Position numbers and translations under genes: made by a program | Part shown: positions 26,339-35,639 of the stretch, one piece after another | Numbering within the stretch: position 1 is the stretch's first letter | Layout of the letters: each line of letters begins with the position of its first letter | The notes under the pieces: model-generated | Database searches by the model: none | Told to the model about the DNA's origin: nothing | Seen by the model: only the letters and a program-made list of their open reading frames with translations | Assembly (NCBI RefSeq): GCF_028289705.1 | Contig: NZ_JANQOI010000006.1 | Location: 1-51,882 of the forward strand | DNA length: 51,882 bases | Origin: Pelagibius sp. | GTDB taxonomy: Bacteria > Pseudomonadota > Alphaproteobacteria > Kiloniellales > Kiloniellaceae | Direction of reading: 5' to 3'

Positions 26339-27426
26339 TTTGAACGTCTCCCGTCCTTGTCTTCATGACAAAGCGAATGCATTCGAGGGAGCGTTGCCGG
26401 CTTAGGCCCTTTACCGGTCCGTCACCAGATTTACAGAGCCTGCTCTTACTACCCTGTAAACACGTCTGCAGGCGCCTGCGCGTTTTATTTACTTGCGCTA
26501 TTTACCCGCTCCCGATTGATGATGTTATTCTTATGATCCATAAAAGTCAATGTAGTCATCATTGAATCAATTCGGATTAACCACTAATTGTAGCTCAATT
26601 TAAAGTAGTTTATTGCTTTATTGCCGAACCTGCGGAAGTCATCCTCCATGGTAAACCCCTCTTCGGCCTCGACCCGAAGTCTGTGTTAACCATAAAGACC
26701 CGCGATATTCCTTGCTTCCATGGTATTGCGCAGGCCTGCAAACCGACCGGGCTCCCGCTATCCTCCGGGTGTCGCGATGGCTACCACGGCAGCGCTTGCT
26801 ATCAACCCCCAATTACACGCTGATTCTGTAGGTACTTTTGAGAAAAGATGAAAGTTCTGAGACTATTGCCAGCCTCAAAGTCTTGGAGACGGTCGCGATG
26901 GCCCGCGCCGTCGGGACCGATTGGAGGCTGACCGGTTGGCAACCCAAGGCTCCCAAGGCCTTAAGCATTGGCGCCGGGTAACAGGAGCTCGCTTCTTCCG
27001 ATGGTGGGCAGCGGTCCGCAGGCTGTGGTTGAGCGGCCACAGGACCGCCGGACTCTCCCCGTAGCGGCGCTCGGCGCGCCGCCCACGCTCAGCAAAGGCG
27101 ACGGAGCGGTATGTCTCCGAATCTCTGTTTAGGAAATTATGACTATCTGCGTGCGCCCAATGATAAGGTGACCAAACGACCCGCGAAGCCGCTGCCCGAA
27201 CCGAGCCTGGGTGCCGATTGCAGGACGCTGTGCCGAGGGCGTTGCGGCAATCGGTCAGGCAGTGCACTCTCGCCCCCGGGTTGGTTTAGGTGACCGCTGC
27301 CGATTGCCTGATTGCCATCAGGCGTATGTCCGGCGGCGGTCATTGGTGTCAGAGGGCCTGGGCGGGCACGCACCCTCGGGGACAGCACCGGCGCCGCTTC
27401 CCGGCGCCCTAGAGAATGGGACAGCA
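26339..27426. other. 1.1-kb non-coding spacer with an AT-rich core
   Basis: About 26440-26640 is strikingly AT-rich for this genome (for example TTTATTTACTTGCGCTATTT and TTTAAAGTAGTTTATTGC). It probably holds promoters for the 46-residue gene on the minus strand or for transcripts toward galE. No product could be assigned. A 60-codon frame from ATG 27111 has a GGAG box, and a TTG frame near 26836 reads for 47 codons; neither resembles a known protein. A non-coding RNA here cannot be excluded. Confidence 0.5.
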
Positions 27427-28419
27427 ATGACCGACAACGTCGTCCTGGTCACCGGAGGAGCGGGCTACATCGGCAGTCACGCCGTCTTGGCCTGTCGCCA
27501 AAGCGGGCATCGGGTGGTGGTCTTGGACAACCTCTCCAAGGGCCGGCGCAGCCTCGTCCCTGGGGATATCCCCTTCTATCAGGGCGATGTCGGCGATCCG
27601 CAATTGCTCGCGCAGATCTTCAGCGACCACCACGTCTCCGCCGTCATTCACTTTGCGGCCGATGTGGTGGTACCTGAATCGGTGGCCGCACCGCTGACTT
27701 ACTATTTCAACAACACCTGCAAGACCCGGCTGCTGCTCCAAGCCTGCGTCGATCACGGCATCACCTCCTTCGTCTTTTCCTCGACTGCCGCGGTCTACGG
27801 CCAGCCGCGCCAGTCCCCAGTCAAGGAAACTGCGCCGACCCAGCCGGCAAACCCCTATGGGACTTCGAAGCTGATGGTCGAGTGGATGCTGCGCGACACG
27901 GCGGCGGCCCATGACCTCCGCTACATTTCCTTACGCTATTTCAATGTCGCCGGTGCGGATCCCCAGGGGCGGACCGGTCAGTCGACCCCGGATGCCACCC
28001 ACCTCGTCAAGGTGGCCTGCGAGGCGGCGGCCGGCAAGCGATCGGAGGTCCAGATCTTCGGGGACGACTACGACACGCCCGACGGCACCTGTATCCGGGA
28101 TTTCGTTCACGTCAGCGACCTCGCCCGCGCCCACGTTCTGGCGCTTGACCATCTGCAGGCCCGGCGGGAAAGCCTGACGCTCAACTGCGGCTACGGCCGC
28201 GGTTACTCGGTGCGCCAGGTTCTCGAGGCCATCAAGCGCATCTCCGGCACGCCCTTGACCATCCGCATTGCGCCGAGGCGCGACGGCGATGTGGCGGCGC
28301 TCGTGGCCGACGTGTCGCGGCTGCGTGGCGTCTTCGACTGGAAGCCCGAGCACGACGATCTCGACTTCATCCTGAGGACCGCCCTGGAGTGGGAAATAGG
28401 TCCTGCAATCCCCGGCTAG
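27427..28419 (+). CDS. galE: UDP-glucose 4-epimerase
   Basis: This 330-residue extended short-chain dehydrogenase has the NAD-binding TGGAGYIGS at residues 9-17, the Ser/Thr of FSSTAAVYG at about 118-125, and the catalytic Tyr144-x3-Lys148 in NPYGTSK. The RYFNVAGADP segment is typical of GalE. It interconverts UDP-glucose and UDP-galactose (or the N-acetyl forms) to feed the glycosyltransferases. I chose ATG 27427; the frame is open 72 codons further upstream, but that part has no homologous look. The gene heads a plus-strand series leading to the priming transferase and chain-length genes. Confidence 0.94.
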   Translation: MTDNVVLVTGGAGYIGSHAVLACRQSGHRVVVLDNLSKGRRSLVPGDIPFYQGDVGDPQLLAQIFSDHHVSAVIHFAADVVVPESVAAPLTYYFNNTCKTRLLLQACVDHGITSFVFSSTAAVYGQPRQSPVKETAPTQPANPYGTSKLMVEWMLRDTAAAHDLRYISLRYFNVAGADPQGRTGQSTPDATHLVKVACEAAAGKRSEVQIFGDDYDTPDGTCIRDFVHVSDLARAHVLALDHLQARRESLTLNCGYGRGYSVRQVLEAIKRISGTPLTIRIAPRRDGDVAALVADVSRLRGVFDWKPEHDDLDFILRTALEWEIGPAIPG

Positions 28420-28758
28420 TCTCTGGGGCCGGGGCTGGGGTTGTCTTCGCGCTTGCAGCGCCAGGGCTGCTCTGCTTCAAAAGCGCGGCCGGCAGGACCG
28501 ACCAGCGACACTGGACAGCCTTTGACACCGCCGCATAATGAACGGGCGGCGGCGGTTTTGCTGGCGCCCAAGCGGCGAGACTGACAACCGGAAAGGGAGA
28601 AATCTTCGCATAACCTTAATCTTAAATAGAGCGGCCGAATGCGCTTTCTTCATATTTTTCGTGGAGAGTACGTGGGATTCCCCACAGTGGCGCATTGCGG
28701 ATCGAAACCGGTCTTCCAACATTCCTGGGTGAACAGGGGCAGCATTTGAGCGGGGCAA
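28420..28758. other. 339-bp intergenic region with hairpins after galE
   Basis: Immediately after the galE stop is CCCCGGC-N11-GCCGGGG, followed at 28527-28556 by a longer-looped hairpin with a short T-run. The rest, about 28600-28660, is AT-richer and may contain the promoter of the priming transferase. A 36-codon frame from ATG 28639 has no ribosome-binding site and is not called. Confidence 0.5.
28527..28560 (+). terminator. Possible intrinsic terminator downstream of galE
   Basis: ACCGCCG (28527-28533) pairs with CGGCGGT (28550-28556) across a 16-base loop and runs into TTTTG. The loop is long and the T-run short, so termination may be partial. Confidence 0.35.
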
Positions 28759-30150
28759 ATGTTTCTTAGACTTCCTCAGAACTACTTTGCGAGACCTTTC
28801 GCTTTCCTTTTGATCGGCGAAGCTTTCGTCTTGTCTGCGGCCTTCTATCTTGGGGCCTTCAGCCAGTGGGGACTGGCGGTCGAATTCCACGATCTTATCC
28901 GCAACCACTTTTGGGATGCGGGGATCTACACACTAACCGGCGTCGGCTCGCTCTTTGCGATGGGCCTCTATCACGGCCGCTATTCGACGCGGTTCTTTGA
29001 CGTCTTCATCCGCGCGATCCTCAGTCTGGGACTGACGTTCGTGCTTCTTTCGGTGTTGTTCTACGTCTGGCCTTCGCTGGCCGTGTGGCGCCGGACCCTC
29101 TTCATCGCGCTGCCGGTATCGCTGATGGGGGTGTTCCTGCTGCGCTATCTCTTCCTGCGCCTGATCGACACCGATCTCATCGCCCGGCGGGTCCTGGTTC
29201 TGGGAACCGGCGCCCATGCGGCGGAGATCGAGGAACTGGAAGGATCCAGCGAAAGCTGCGGCATGAAGTGCGTGGGCTTTCTGGATGTCGAAGGAACAGC
29301 GCCGCGCGTTTCCAATGCGCGCATCATCTCCAAGTCCGAATCCCTGCCGGCGCTCTGCTACGACCGCCAGGTCAACGAGATCGTCATCGCAGTACAGGAG
29401 CGCCGCGGCATGCTGCCGGTGGACGATCTGCTGGACTGCAAGCTCTCGGGGGTTGCGATCTACGATTTCATGACCTTCATGGAGCGCGAGACGGGGCGCT
29501 GCGATCTCAGCGGGTTGCGGCCGAGCTGGTTCATCTTTGCCGAGGGCTTCTCTGGCGGCGCCGTCCAGCACGCGGTCAAGCGCGGCCTGGACGTCGTTCT
29601 GAGCCTCTTCCTGCTGATCGTCTCTCTGCCGCTGATGGGGGCGACCGCCCTGGCGATCCGGATCGAAAGCTCGGGGCCTGTCTTCTACAGGCAGGAGCGC
29701 ATCGGCCTGAAAGGCGAGTCTTTCACCATCATCAAATTCCGCAGCATGGCCGTGGACGCCGAGTCAGAAGGCGTGGCCGTCTGGGCGGCGCGCAACGATC
29801 CGCGGATCACCGTGGTGGGTCGGGTGATCCGCAAGCTGCGGATCGACGAGCTGCCGCAGATCCTCAACGTGCTGCAGGGCGACATGAGCTTCGTGGGCCC
29901 GCGCCCGGAACGCCCCGAGTTCGTCGAGCAGCTCACCGAGGCCTTCCCCTACTACAGCGAGCGGCACCGCGTGAAGCCGGGGATCACCGGCTGGGCTCAA
30001 CTCCACTACGTCTACAGCGATTCCATCCAGGGCGGCCTCACCAAGCTGCAGTACGATCTCTACTACATCCGTCACTACAGCCTGCTTCTGGATCTCTTTA
30101 TCGTCATGCAGACGGTGCGCGTGATCCTGTGGCCCACGGGTTCCAGATAA
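28759..30150 (+). CDS. Priming sugar-1-phosphate transferase, PEP-CTERM/EpsB type
   Basis: This 463-residue polyisoprenyl-phosphate hexose-1-phosphate transferase has four N-terminal helices (residues about 10-135), then a Rossmann-like CoA-binding domain (VLVLGTGAHAAEIEEL). A fifth helix near 275-295 precedes the catalytic Bac_transf domain: FYRQERIGLKGESFTIIKFRSM, IDELPQILNVLQGDMSFVGPRP and PGITGWAQLHY. The KFRSM, DELPQ and GPRP motifs are intact. It loads the first sugar phosphate on undecaprenyl phosphate at the inner membrane and so starts repeat-unit synthesis. The overall layout matches the exosortase-associated transferase family. Confidence 0.93.
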   Translation: MFLRLPQNYFARPFAFLLIGEAFVLSAAFYLGAFSQWGLAVEFHDLIRNHFWDAGIYTLTGVGSLFAMGLYHGRYSTRFFDVFIRAILSLGLTFVLLSVLFYVWPSLAVWRRTLFIALPVSLMGVFLLRYLFLRLIDTDLIARRVLVLGTGAHAAEIEELEGSSESCGMKCVGFLDVEGTAPRVSNARIISKSESLPALCYDRQVNEIVIAVQERRGMLPVDDLLDCKLSGVAIYDFMTFMERETGRCDLSGLRPSWFIFAEGFSGGAVQHAVKRGLDVVLSLFLLIVSLPLMGATALAIRIESSGPVFYRQERIGLKGESFTIIKFRSMAVDAESEGVAVWAARNDPRITVVGRVIRKLRIDELPQILNVLQGDMSFVGPRPERPEFVEQLTEAFPYYSERHRVKPGITGWAQLHYVYSDSIQGGLTKLQYDLYYIRHYSLLLDLFIVMQTVRVILWPTGSR

Positions 30151-30217
30151 GCCGCTCTTGCCGCCCTGTCCCGGGATCGGCGGCTCCGGCACCTGCGCAC
30201 CCGAGGCTGATCTGGCG

Positions 30218-31396
30218 ATGACCGGAATGACGGCAAGGGCGTTGAACGCGACTGGCGCGGGCGCGACTGACGAGAAAGCCCGGCACCTCCTGCATGTTTT
30301 TGCCAGCTTCGGCTTGGGGGGCGTTCCCATCAGGATCTGCGAGGTGATCAACGGGTTGCCCGAAGGGGTGCAGCACACCGTGGTGTCGCTGGACGGCTGC
30401 TTTGAGGCCCGCCAGCGCTTGGCGCCCCACACCAGTGTTGCCTTTCGCCCGCTGGACCTGCCTGCCTACAACCTCCTGCGCAGTCTCGGCCGGGTCCGGG
30501 GGCTGATTCGAAGCCTCTCACCGGATCTTCTGCTTACATACAACTGGGGCGCCATCGAGTGCGCCCTGGCCAACCGCATAGCGCCGCTTTGCCGGCACAT
30601 TCACTTCGAAAGCGGCTTCGGGGCCGAGGAGGGGGACGGGCAGCTTTGGCGCCGCAACCTTCTGCGGCGGGTCGCTCTTGCCAAGGCGGACCGGCTGGTG
30701 GTGCCATCGCGGACCCTGATGGCGATCGCCGCGGGGGCCTGGCGGGTGCCCGCGTCGAAGCTTTTGCATGTGCCCAATGGCGTCGACTTTACACGCTATC
30801 GCGGGATGCCCGGCCAGCGTGATGACTCCTTTCTTGCCGCCCGCGGCTTCGGGCCCATGGAGCCCCAAGTGACCGTCATCGGCACGGCGGCGCCGCTGCG
30901 CCCGGAGAAGAACGTCGGCCGGCTGCTGCGCGCCTTTGCCGCCCTGCCGGAGCGGTCGCCGGCCGTCCTTGTGGTCGCCGGTGACGGTACGGAAATGGAC
31001 ACGTTGCGGGCCTTGGCTGAGGAGCTGAAGATCGCGGAACGCACTTGTTTCCTCGGCCACATCGATGACGTGCCCGCAGCGCTGCGCGGCTTCGATGTCT
31101 TTGCCCTGTCGTCGGACACCGAGCAAATGCCCAACAGCCTGTTGCAGGCCATGGCGGCTGGTCGGCCCGTCGCCGCGGTCGACGTCGGTGACGTGCGGCA
31201 CATCTTGGCCCCCGAAAACCGCCCACTCGTTGTGCCCAGGGACGAGGAGGGAGCCCTGACCCAAGCCCTGTCGTCACTTTGCGCCGATGCCGGTCGTCGC
31301 GAGACCCTCGGCCGCCTGAACCAACAGCGGGCCAGAGACGCCTACAGCCTCGAGAGCATGGTTGCCGCCTACGGCGCCTTGTTCGGTTTGGCCTGA
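30218..31396 (+). CDS. Family 4 glycosyltransferase, PEP-CTERM-type sugar transferase
   Basis: This protein has 392 residues from ATG 30218, which has GAGG upstream; the frame is open to 30158. LHVFASFGLGGVPIRICEVINGLP is the glycine-rich first loop seen in PEP-CTERM-associated sugar transferases. VPNGVDFTRYRG and VIGTAAPLRPEKNVGRLLRAF begin the donor domain. SSDTEQMPNSLLQAMAAGRPVAAVDVGDV is the E-x7-E-type site, but the first Glu of the usual S-x-x-E-G-x-P motif is replaced by the SSDTEQMPN wording. It is predicted to be a cytoplasmic retaining glycosyltransferase. Its stop lies 20 bp before the next gene. Confidence 0.88.
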   Translation: MTGMTARALNATGAGATDEKARHLLHVFASFGLGGVPIRICEVINGLPEGVQHTVVSLDGCFEARQRLAPHTSVAFRPLDLPAYNLLRSLGRVRGLIRSLSPDLLLTYNWGAIECALANRIAPLCRHIHFESGFGAEEGDGQLWRRNLLRRVALAKADRLVVPSRTLMAIAAGAWRVPASKLLHVPNGVDFTRYRGMPGQRDDSFLAARGFGPMEPQVTVIGTAAPLRPEKNVGRLLRAFAALPERSPAVLVVAGDGTEMDTLRALAEELKIAERTCFLGHIDDVPAALRGFDVFALSSDTEQMPNSLLQAMAAGRPVAAVDVGDVRHILAPENRPLVVPRDEEGALTQALSSLCADAGRRETLGRLNQQRARDAYSLESMVAAYGALFGLA

Positions 31397-31415
31397 GGCA
31401 GGGGCGAGGACGGCG

Positions 31416-32618
31416 ATGGGAGCGGAGCGGCCCTTGCGGGTGCTGACTTTCACCTCGCTCTATCCCAATGCCGCCAAGCCCCAGCATGGCGTCTTCGTGG
31501 AAACCCGTCTGCGCCAACTGGTCGGTTCCGGCGAGGTCTCGGCCCGGGTCCTCGCTCCGGTTCCCTACTTTCCCTTTCGCTCCGAGCGGTTTGGGGCCTA
31601 TGCCACCTTTGCCCGGGCGCCCCGGTCGGAGACGCGGTTCGGGATCGAGATCGACCATCCGCGCTATGTCACCATTCCGAAGATCGGCATGACCGCGGCG
31701 CCGTTCCTGCTCTACGCCAGCGCGCGGCGCGCCGTGGCCCGGCTGCTCCGGTCCGGCCACAGATTCGACCTGATTGATTCACACTACTGTTATCCCGATG
31801 GGGTTGCAGCCGTCATGCTAAGTCGGCATTTCGGGGTACCGGTCTCGGTGACCGCCAGGGGGACCGATATCAACCTGATCCCCGACCATCGTTTGCCGAG
31901 ACGCTTGATCCAGTGGGCCACAGAGAGAGCCGACGGACTGATCACCGTGAGCGGCGCTCTTGCAAGCAGGCTCGCCGCCCTGGGTGTCGCCCGCAACCGC
32001 GTCACGGTCTTGCGCAACGGCGTGGATGCGGAATTGTTCCGGCCGGTCCGGCCGCTGTGCTCCGATCAGGAGCGCAAGGGGTCGGCCCTGGCGGTCTCGG
32101 TGGGCAATCTCGTGCCGCTCAAGGGGCACGACCTGGTTATCTCCGCTGCCAGCGAAATTCCCGGACTTGATCTGTGGATCGTTGGCGGCGGACCGGAACG
32201 GAGCCGCCTGGAAGCTCTGGCGCACAAGCTGGGGGTCGCCGACCGGGTCCGCTTCCTGGGGGTGGTGCCTTACGAACGTATGCCTGCGGTGTACAGTGCG
32301 GCCGATGTTCTCGTTTTGGCCTCCCAGCGTGAGGGTTGGCCGAACGTCCTGCTGGAGGCTATGGCCTGCGGTGCCAGAGTGGTCACGACAGAGGTTTCGG
32401 ACGTGGCGGAACTCATCACCGATCCTGCCGTGGGGACCTGGGTCTCGGAGCGCAGCGTCCCGGCGCTAACCCAGGCAATCCGCGAGGTTTTGGCGACTCA
32501 GAGCTCCCGGGATGCGACTCGTTCGCATGCCCAGAGCTTCTCCTGGGAAGCGACGACGCAGGGGCAATTGGCGCTGTTCCGCGACATATTGCGGCGGCGC
32601 GGTTTAAATGGTCCGTAA
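31416..32618 (+). CDS. Family 4 glycosyltransferase
   Basis: This protein has 400 residues from ATG 31416 (GAGGA upstream). LRVLTFTSLYPNAAKPQHGVFVETRLRQL is typical of the family-4 subgroup found in exopolysaccharide operons. DSHYCYPDGVAAVMLSRHFGVPVSVTARGTDIN covers the acceptor side. LRNGVDAELFRPV leads into the donor domain, where LASQREGWPNVLLEAMACGARVV gives a complete E-G-x-P-N-x-x-x-E-A site. It should extend the lipid-linked glycan. It is in tight succession with the preceding glycosyltransferase; 197 bp separate it from the chain-length gene. Confidence 0.9.
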   Translation: MGAERPLRVLTFTSLYPNAAKPQHGVFVETRLRQLVGSGEVSARVLAPVPYFPFRSERFGAYATFARAPRSETRFGIEIDHPRYVTIPKIGMTAAPFLLYASARRAVARLLRSGHRFDLIDSHYCYPDGVAAVMLSRHFGVPVSVTARGTDINLIPDHRLPRRLIQWATERADGLITVSGALASRLAALGVARNRVTVLRNGVDAELFRPVRPLCSDQERKGSALAVSVGNLVPLKGHDLVISAASEIPGLDLWIVGGGPERSRLEALAHKLGVADRVRFLGVVPYERMPAVYSAADVLVLASQREGWPNVLLEAMACGARVVTTEVSDVAELITDPAVGTWVSERSVPALTQAIREVLATQSSRDATRSHAQSFSWEATTQGQLALFRDILRRRGLNGP

Positions 32619-32750
32619 ATGCTAAATAGGGTACAACCTTTGAACGGTTGATCAGCATGGCGGATCTGACGTAAGAGCCCAGGTCTGAGGCCTCAGGGAT
32701 TGCGGCAGATGCGAGATAAAGCAATAGGATCAGGTACCTGTTTGGTGAGA

Positions 32751-32783
32751 GGCTGTCCCTCCCATAGGTCTTTGGGAGCAGCC
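32751..32783 (+). promoter_or_regulatory. Leader hairpin upstream of the chain-length gene
   Basis: GGCTG (32751-32755) plus CTCCCA (32759-32764) pair with TGGGAG plus CAGCC (32773-32783) around an 8-base loop, with a 3-base bulge: 11 base pairs in all. It ends 33 bases before the GTG start at 32816. It has no T-run, so it is more likely an RNA leader structure than a terminator. Confidence 0.35.
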
Positions 32784-32815
32784 CTCCTGAGTTCGGGCGA
32801 TTGGAGCGTTCTGGC

Positions 32816-34468
32816 GTGACTGAGCTCTATACTCTCGTTTTCTTCTACCTGAACGCGCTCTGGAAGCGGCGTTGGGTGGTGGTCGTGGGTGCTTGGATTG
32901 TGGCGGTTCCGGGCTGGCTGTTGGTGGCCTCCCTGCCCAGCGTCTATGAATCCTCCAGCCGCATCTACGTGGACACCTCCAGCGTCTTGCAGCCGCTGCT
33001 GCGCGGCATCGCGGTTCAGAGCAATCTGCAGACGCAAGTCCAGATGATGAAGCAGACCCTGCTCAGCCGTCCCAACCTCATGGAGGTCGCCCGCGAGACC
33101 GACTATGACCTGACGGTCACCAACGACATTGAGATGGAGCAACTTCTGGAGAGCATCGAGAGCAGAACCTCGGTGTCGTCCAACCGTGAAGATATCTTCG
33201 CCATCTCGTTCGAGGATCCGGACCCTCAGCGCGCCTACGATGTGGTGCAGGCGCTGCTGTCGATCTTCGTCGAAAGCAACCTCGGCGAAAGCCGGGAGGA
33301 TCTCGATACGGCCGAGGAGTTCATCGACCGCCAGATCGCCGACTACGAAGCCCGCCTGATCGAGGCCGAGGACCGGCTGGCCAAGTTCAAGCAGTCCAAC
33401 ATCGATGTCGTCCTGGGCGAAGGCAGCTATCTGGGAAGGGCCACGGCTGCGACCGATCGCATGGAGCAGCTCGAACAGGACCTGAGCGTGGCCGTCGCCC
33501 AACGAAACCTGCTGCGCGAGGAACTGAGCGCCATTCCTGAGACGGTGGCGACGGAACTGGTCAACGCAGGACCGCCTGATGACACCGAGTATCGGATCGT
33601 CGAGATCGAAGCCCAGCTCCGGCTGCTGCTGTCCCAGTACACCGAAAAGCACCCCGACGTGGTCACTCTGAAACGCCAGTTGGGTGCCCTTGAGGCCAAG
33701 CGCGAGGCGAACCTGGCGGCGCTGGCCGAAGCGGGTGAGACGGCCAGCGATGCCGAAGAGGAGGGCTTTGGGGCGCCCAATCCGATTTACGGTCAGGTGA
33801 AGCTGCAGTTGATCCAGATCGAGACCGCGATCGAAGACCTGCGCCGCCGCGCCGCTACGGCGCGGGCCGAGGCCGAGGCCCTTGTGGCCAAGGCCGAAGA
33901 CGTGCCGCGGGTCGAAGCCGAGTACAAGCGTCTCAATCGCGACTACGACATCATCAAGGCGCGCCACGACGAGCTGCTGTCGCGGCGTGAGTCGGCGCGC
34001 ATGTCGCGCAGCCGCGATGCCGTCGGCCAGCAGGTGCAGTACCGCCTGATCGATCCGCCGGTGGTCGCCAACCAGCCGGTCGGCCCCAACCGGCCCCTCT
34101 TTCTCGCGGCCGTCCTGATCCTGTCTCTCGGCGCCGGCCTGGGCCTCGGCTTCCTCCTGGTGATCCTGGACACCAGCTTCTCGACCGCGGCGGAACTGCG
34201 CGATTTCACGGGCATACCAGTGTTTGGCACGGTTTCAGATACAAGAAAGAAAGCGGCCAGCCAGTTCGCCGGTAATCTGGCGCTCGGGTCAATCTTCCTG
34301 GCCCTTGTCGTATCGCTCGGCGTCTTGCTGGTCATTGAACGGCAGTATGGCCTGGATACCTTCGTTACCGCGGACCTCAGCACCGAGCTCTTCGGCAGAG
34401 GCGCGCGTCTTGTCGTTGATACCGCCTATGATCTGTTGGATTGGATGCGCGCCAACGTTCTGTCTTAA
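32816..34468 (+). CDS. Chain-length determinant (Wzz/GumC type), exosortase A system
   Basis: This protein has 550 residues from the GTG at 32816, with TTGGAG nine bases upstream; a TTG at 32801 is also in frame. A first transmembrane helix lies at about residues 16-40 with the Wzz motif, then a periplasmic coiled-coil region (TAEEFIDRQIADYEARLIEAEDRLAKFK, QLIQIETAIEDLRRRAATARAEAEAL). The Pro-rich IDPPVVANQPVGPNRPL marks the second helix. A further helix pair lies near residues 480-505 (NLALGSIFLALVVSLGVLLVIE). It forms the inner-membrane part of the export machine and sets polymer length. It has no kinase domain; the partner kinase is the next gene, 18 bp downstream. Confidence 0.95.
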   Translation: MTELYTLVFFYLNALWKRRWVVVVGAWIVAVPGWLLVASLPSVYESSSRIYVDTSSVLQPLLRGIAVQSNLQTQVQMMKQTLLSRPNLMEVARETDYDLTVTNDIEMEQLLESIESRTSVSSNREDIFAISFEDPDPQRAYDVVQALLSIFVESNLGESREDLDTAEEFIDRQIADYEARLIEAEDRLAKFKQSNIDVVLGEGSYLGRATAATDRMEQLEQDLSVAVAQRNLLREELSAIPETVATELVNAGPPDDTEYRIVEIEAQLRLLLSQYTEKHPDVVTLKRQLGALEAKREANLAALAEAGETASDAEEEGFGAPNPIYGQVKLQLIQIETAIEDLRRRAATARAEAEALVAKAEDVPRVEAEYKRLNRDYDIIKARHDELLSRRESARMSRSRDAVGQQVQYRLIDPPVVANQPVGPNRPLFLAAVLILSLGAGLGLGFLLVILDTSFSTAAELRDFTGIPVFGTVSDTRKKAASQFAGNLALGSIFLALVVSLGVLLVIERQYGLDTFVTADLSTELFGRGARLVVDTAYDLLDWMRANVLS

Positions 34469-34486
34469 AGGGAGCACCCGGACATA

Positions 34487-35605
34487 ATGGACGACAGTAC
34501 AGGCAGCCCTCGAACGAACCGAGGCGGCGCGCGGACCTCGCTGGTCGAACGGGCGGCGCAGAAGATCGTCGCCGACCGTGGCCCTGCAAAGCCGGCGCCG
34601 AAGAAGCCGGATCCCGATCCCGAACCGATCCCAGCCTCCGATCCGCCGCCGACCGACCTGGCTTCGCTGGAGAACAGCCAGGCGAACGAACTGCCGGAGG
34701 TTGCTCCGGCATCGGTCTCCGAGCCTGCGGAAGAGCCGCTGCTGCGAGAGGCGGAACCGGCTGCACAAGGGCAGTCCAACGGCACGGCGGCTCCCGCCGC
34801 GGCTCCACAGGCGCCCCCCCAGTCGCCGCCCCCCCATCCGGGCGGAGGAAAGCGCTCCTCGCGAATTGCCAAGATCGATGTGGCGGGCCTGATGTCGCGA
34901 AACATCCTGACCCCGCAGACCAAGCGTAACCGAACGGTCGAGGAGTTCCGGCTCATCAAACGCATGGTCCTCAGCCGCCGCTGGGACCAGAAGGACGCGC
35001 CCGGAAACTCCATCGTGGTGACCAGTGCCCTGCCGTCGGAGGGCAAGACCACGACGGCGATCAACCTCGCCATGTCGATCGCGGCGGAGGAAGACCTTCG
35101 CGTGCTGCTGATCGATGCGGATTTCATCCGGCCCGATGCCCTGCGCCAGCTTGGCGTCTCCTCGGACAAGGGGCTTATCGACGTCATTCAGGATCCGCGC
35201 CTGGATATTGCCGATGTCATGCTCAAAACCGACATCGACAAGCTTTCGCTGATTCCTTCCGGCCAGCCCCACGACCGTTGCACGGAGCTGTTGGCCAGTG
35301 CCCGCATGGACGAGCTGATCACCGAGCTGGCCAGCCGCTATGAAGACCGCATTCTGATCTTCGATTCTCCCCCGGTGCTGGCGACGTCGGAGTCCGTGGA
35401 ACTCGCCTCTCACATGGGGCAGGTGATCTTCGTCGTGCAGGCCGGCCGCACCAAGCGCGAGACTGTGGTCAGTGCCCTGGAACTGATCGGCGCCCGTTCG
35501 GACATCGGCCTGGTGTTGAACCGGACTGCCTCGCGCCTCGGCAGCACCGAGTTCGGCGCCTACTACAGCGCCTACTACTACGGCTACGACGAAAAGAAGA
35601 AGTAG
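34487..35605 (+). CDS. BY-type tyrosine autokinase, exosortase A system
   Basis: This 372-residue protein has about 125 Pro/Ala/Glu-rich residues, presumably a flexible linker, followed by a cytoplasmic BY-kinase domain. Walker A is SALPSEGKTT (residues 180-189), Walker A' LLIDADF (207-213) and Walker B ILIFDSPP (289-296). The C-terminus carries a tyrosine cluster (Tyr359, 360, 363, 364, 365, 367), the usual autophosphorylation site. Together with the chain-length protein it controls polymer assembly and export through cycles of phosphorylation. The long low-complexity N-terminus is unusual for the family but common in alphaproteobacteria. Confidence 0.95.
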   Translation: MDDSTGSPRTNRGGARTSLVERAAQKIVADRGPAKPAPKKPDPDPEPIPASDPPPTDLASLENSQANELPEVAPASVSEPAEEPLLREAEPAAQGQSNGTAAPAAAPQAPPQSPPPHPGGGKRSSRIAKIDVAGLMSRNILTPQTKRNRTVEEFRLIKRMVLSRRWDQKDAPGNSIVVTSALPSEGKTTTAINLAMSIAAEEDLRVLLIDADFIRPDALRQLGVSSDKGLIDVIQDPRLDIADVMLKTDIDKLSLIPSGQPHDRCTELLASARMDELITELASRYEDRILIFDSPPVLATSESVELASHMGQVIFVVQAGRTKRETVVSALELIGARSDIGLVLNRTASRLGSTEFGAYYSAYYYGYDEKKK

Positions 35606-35622
35606 GCCGCAGGGGAGCAGCC

Positions 35623-35639
35623 GCCCGCCCGAGGCGGGC
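35623..35639. terminator. Bidirectional hairpin between convergent genes
   Basis: GCCCGCC-CGA-GGCGGGC forms a 7-bp perfect stem between the kinase stop (35605) and the YdcF-like stop (35639). There is no T-run on either side, so it may act with Rho or as a 3'-end protector. Confidence 0.4.

Noticed and set aside
26836-26976. 47-codon TTG frame in the spacer before galE
   Set aside because: It reads smoothly, but the start is weak and no family is recognised.
27111-27293. 60-codon frame with a GGAG box in the spacer before galE
   Set aside because: The product resembles nothing known and the tail is Arg/Gly/Cys low complexity; a chance frame is more likely.
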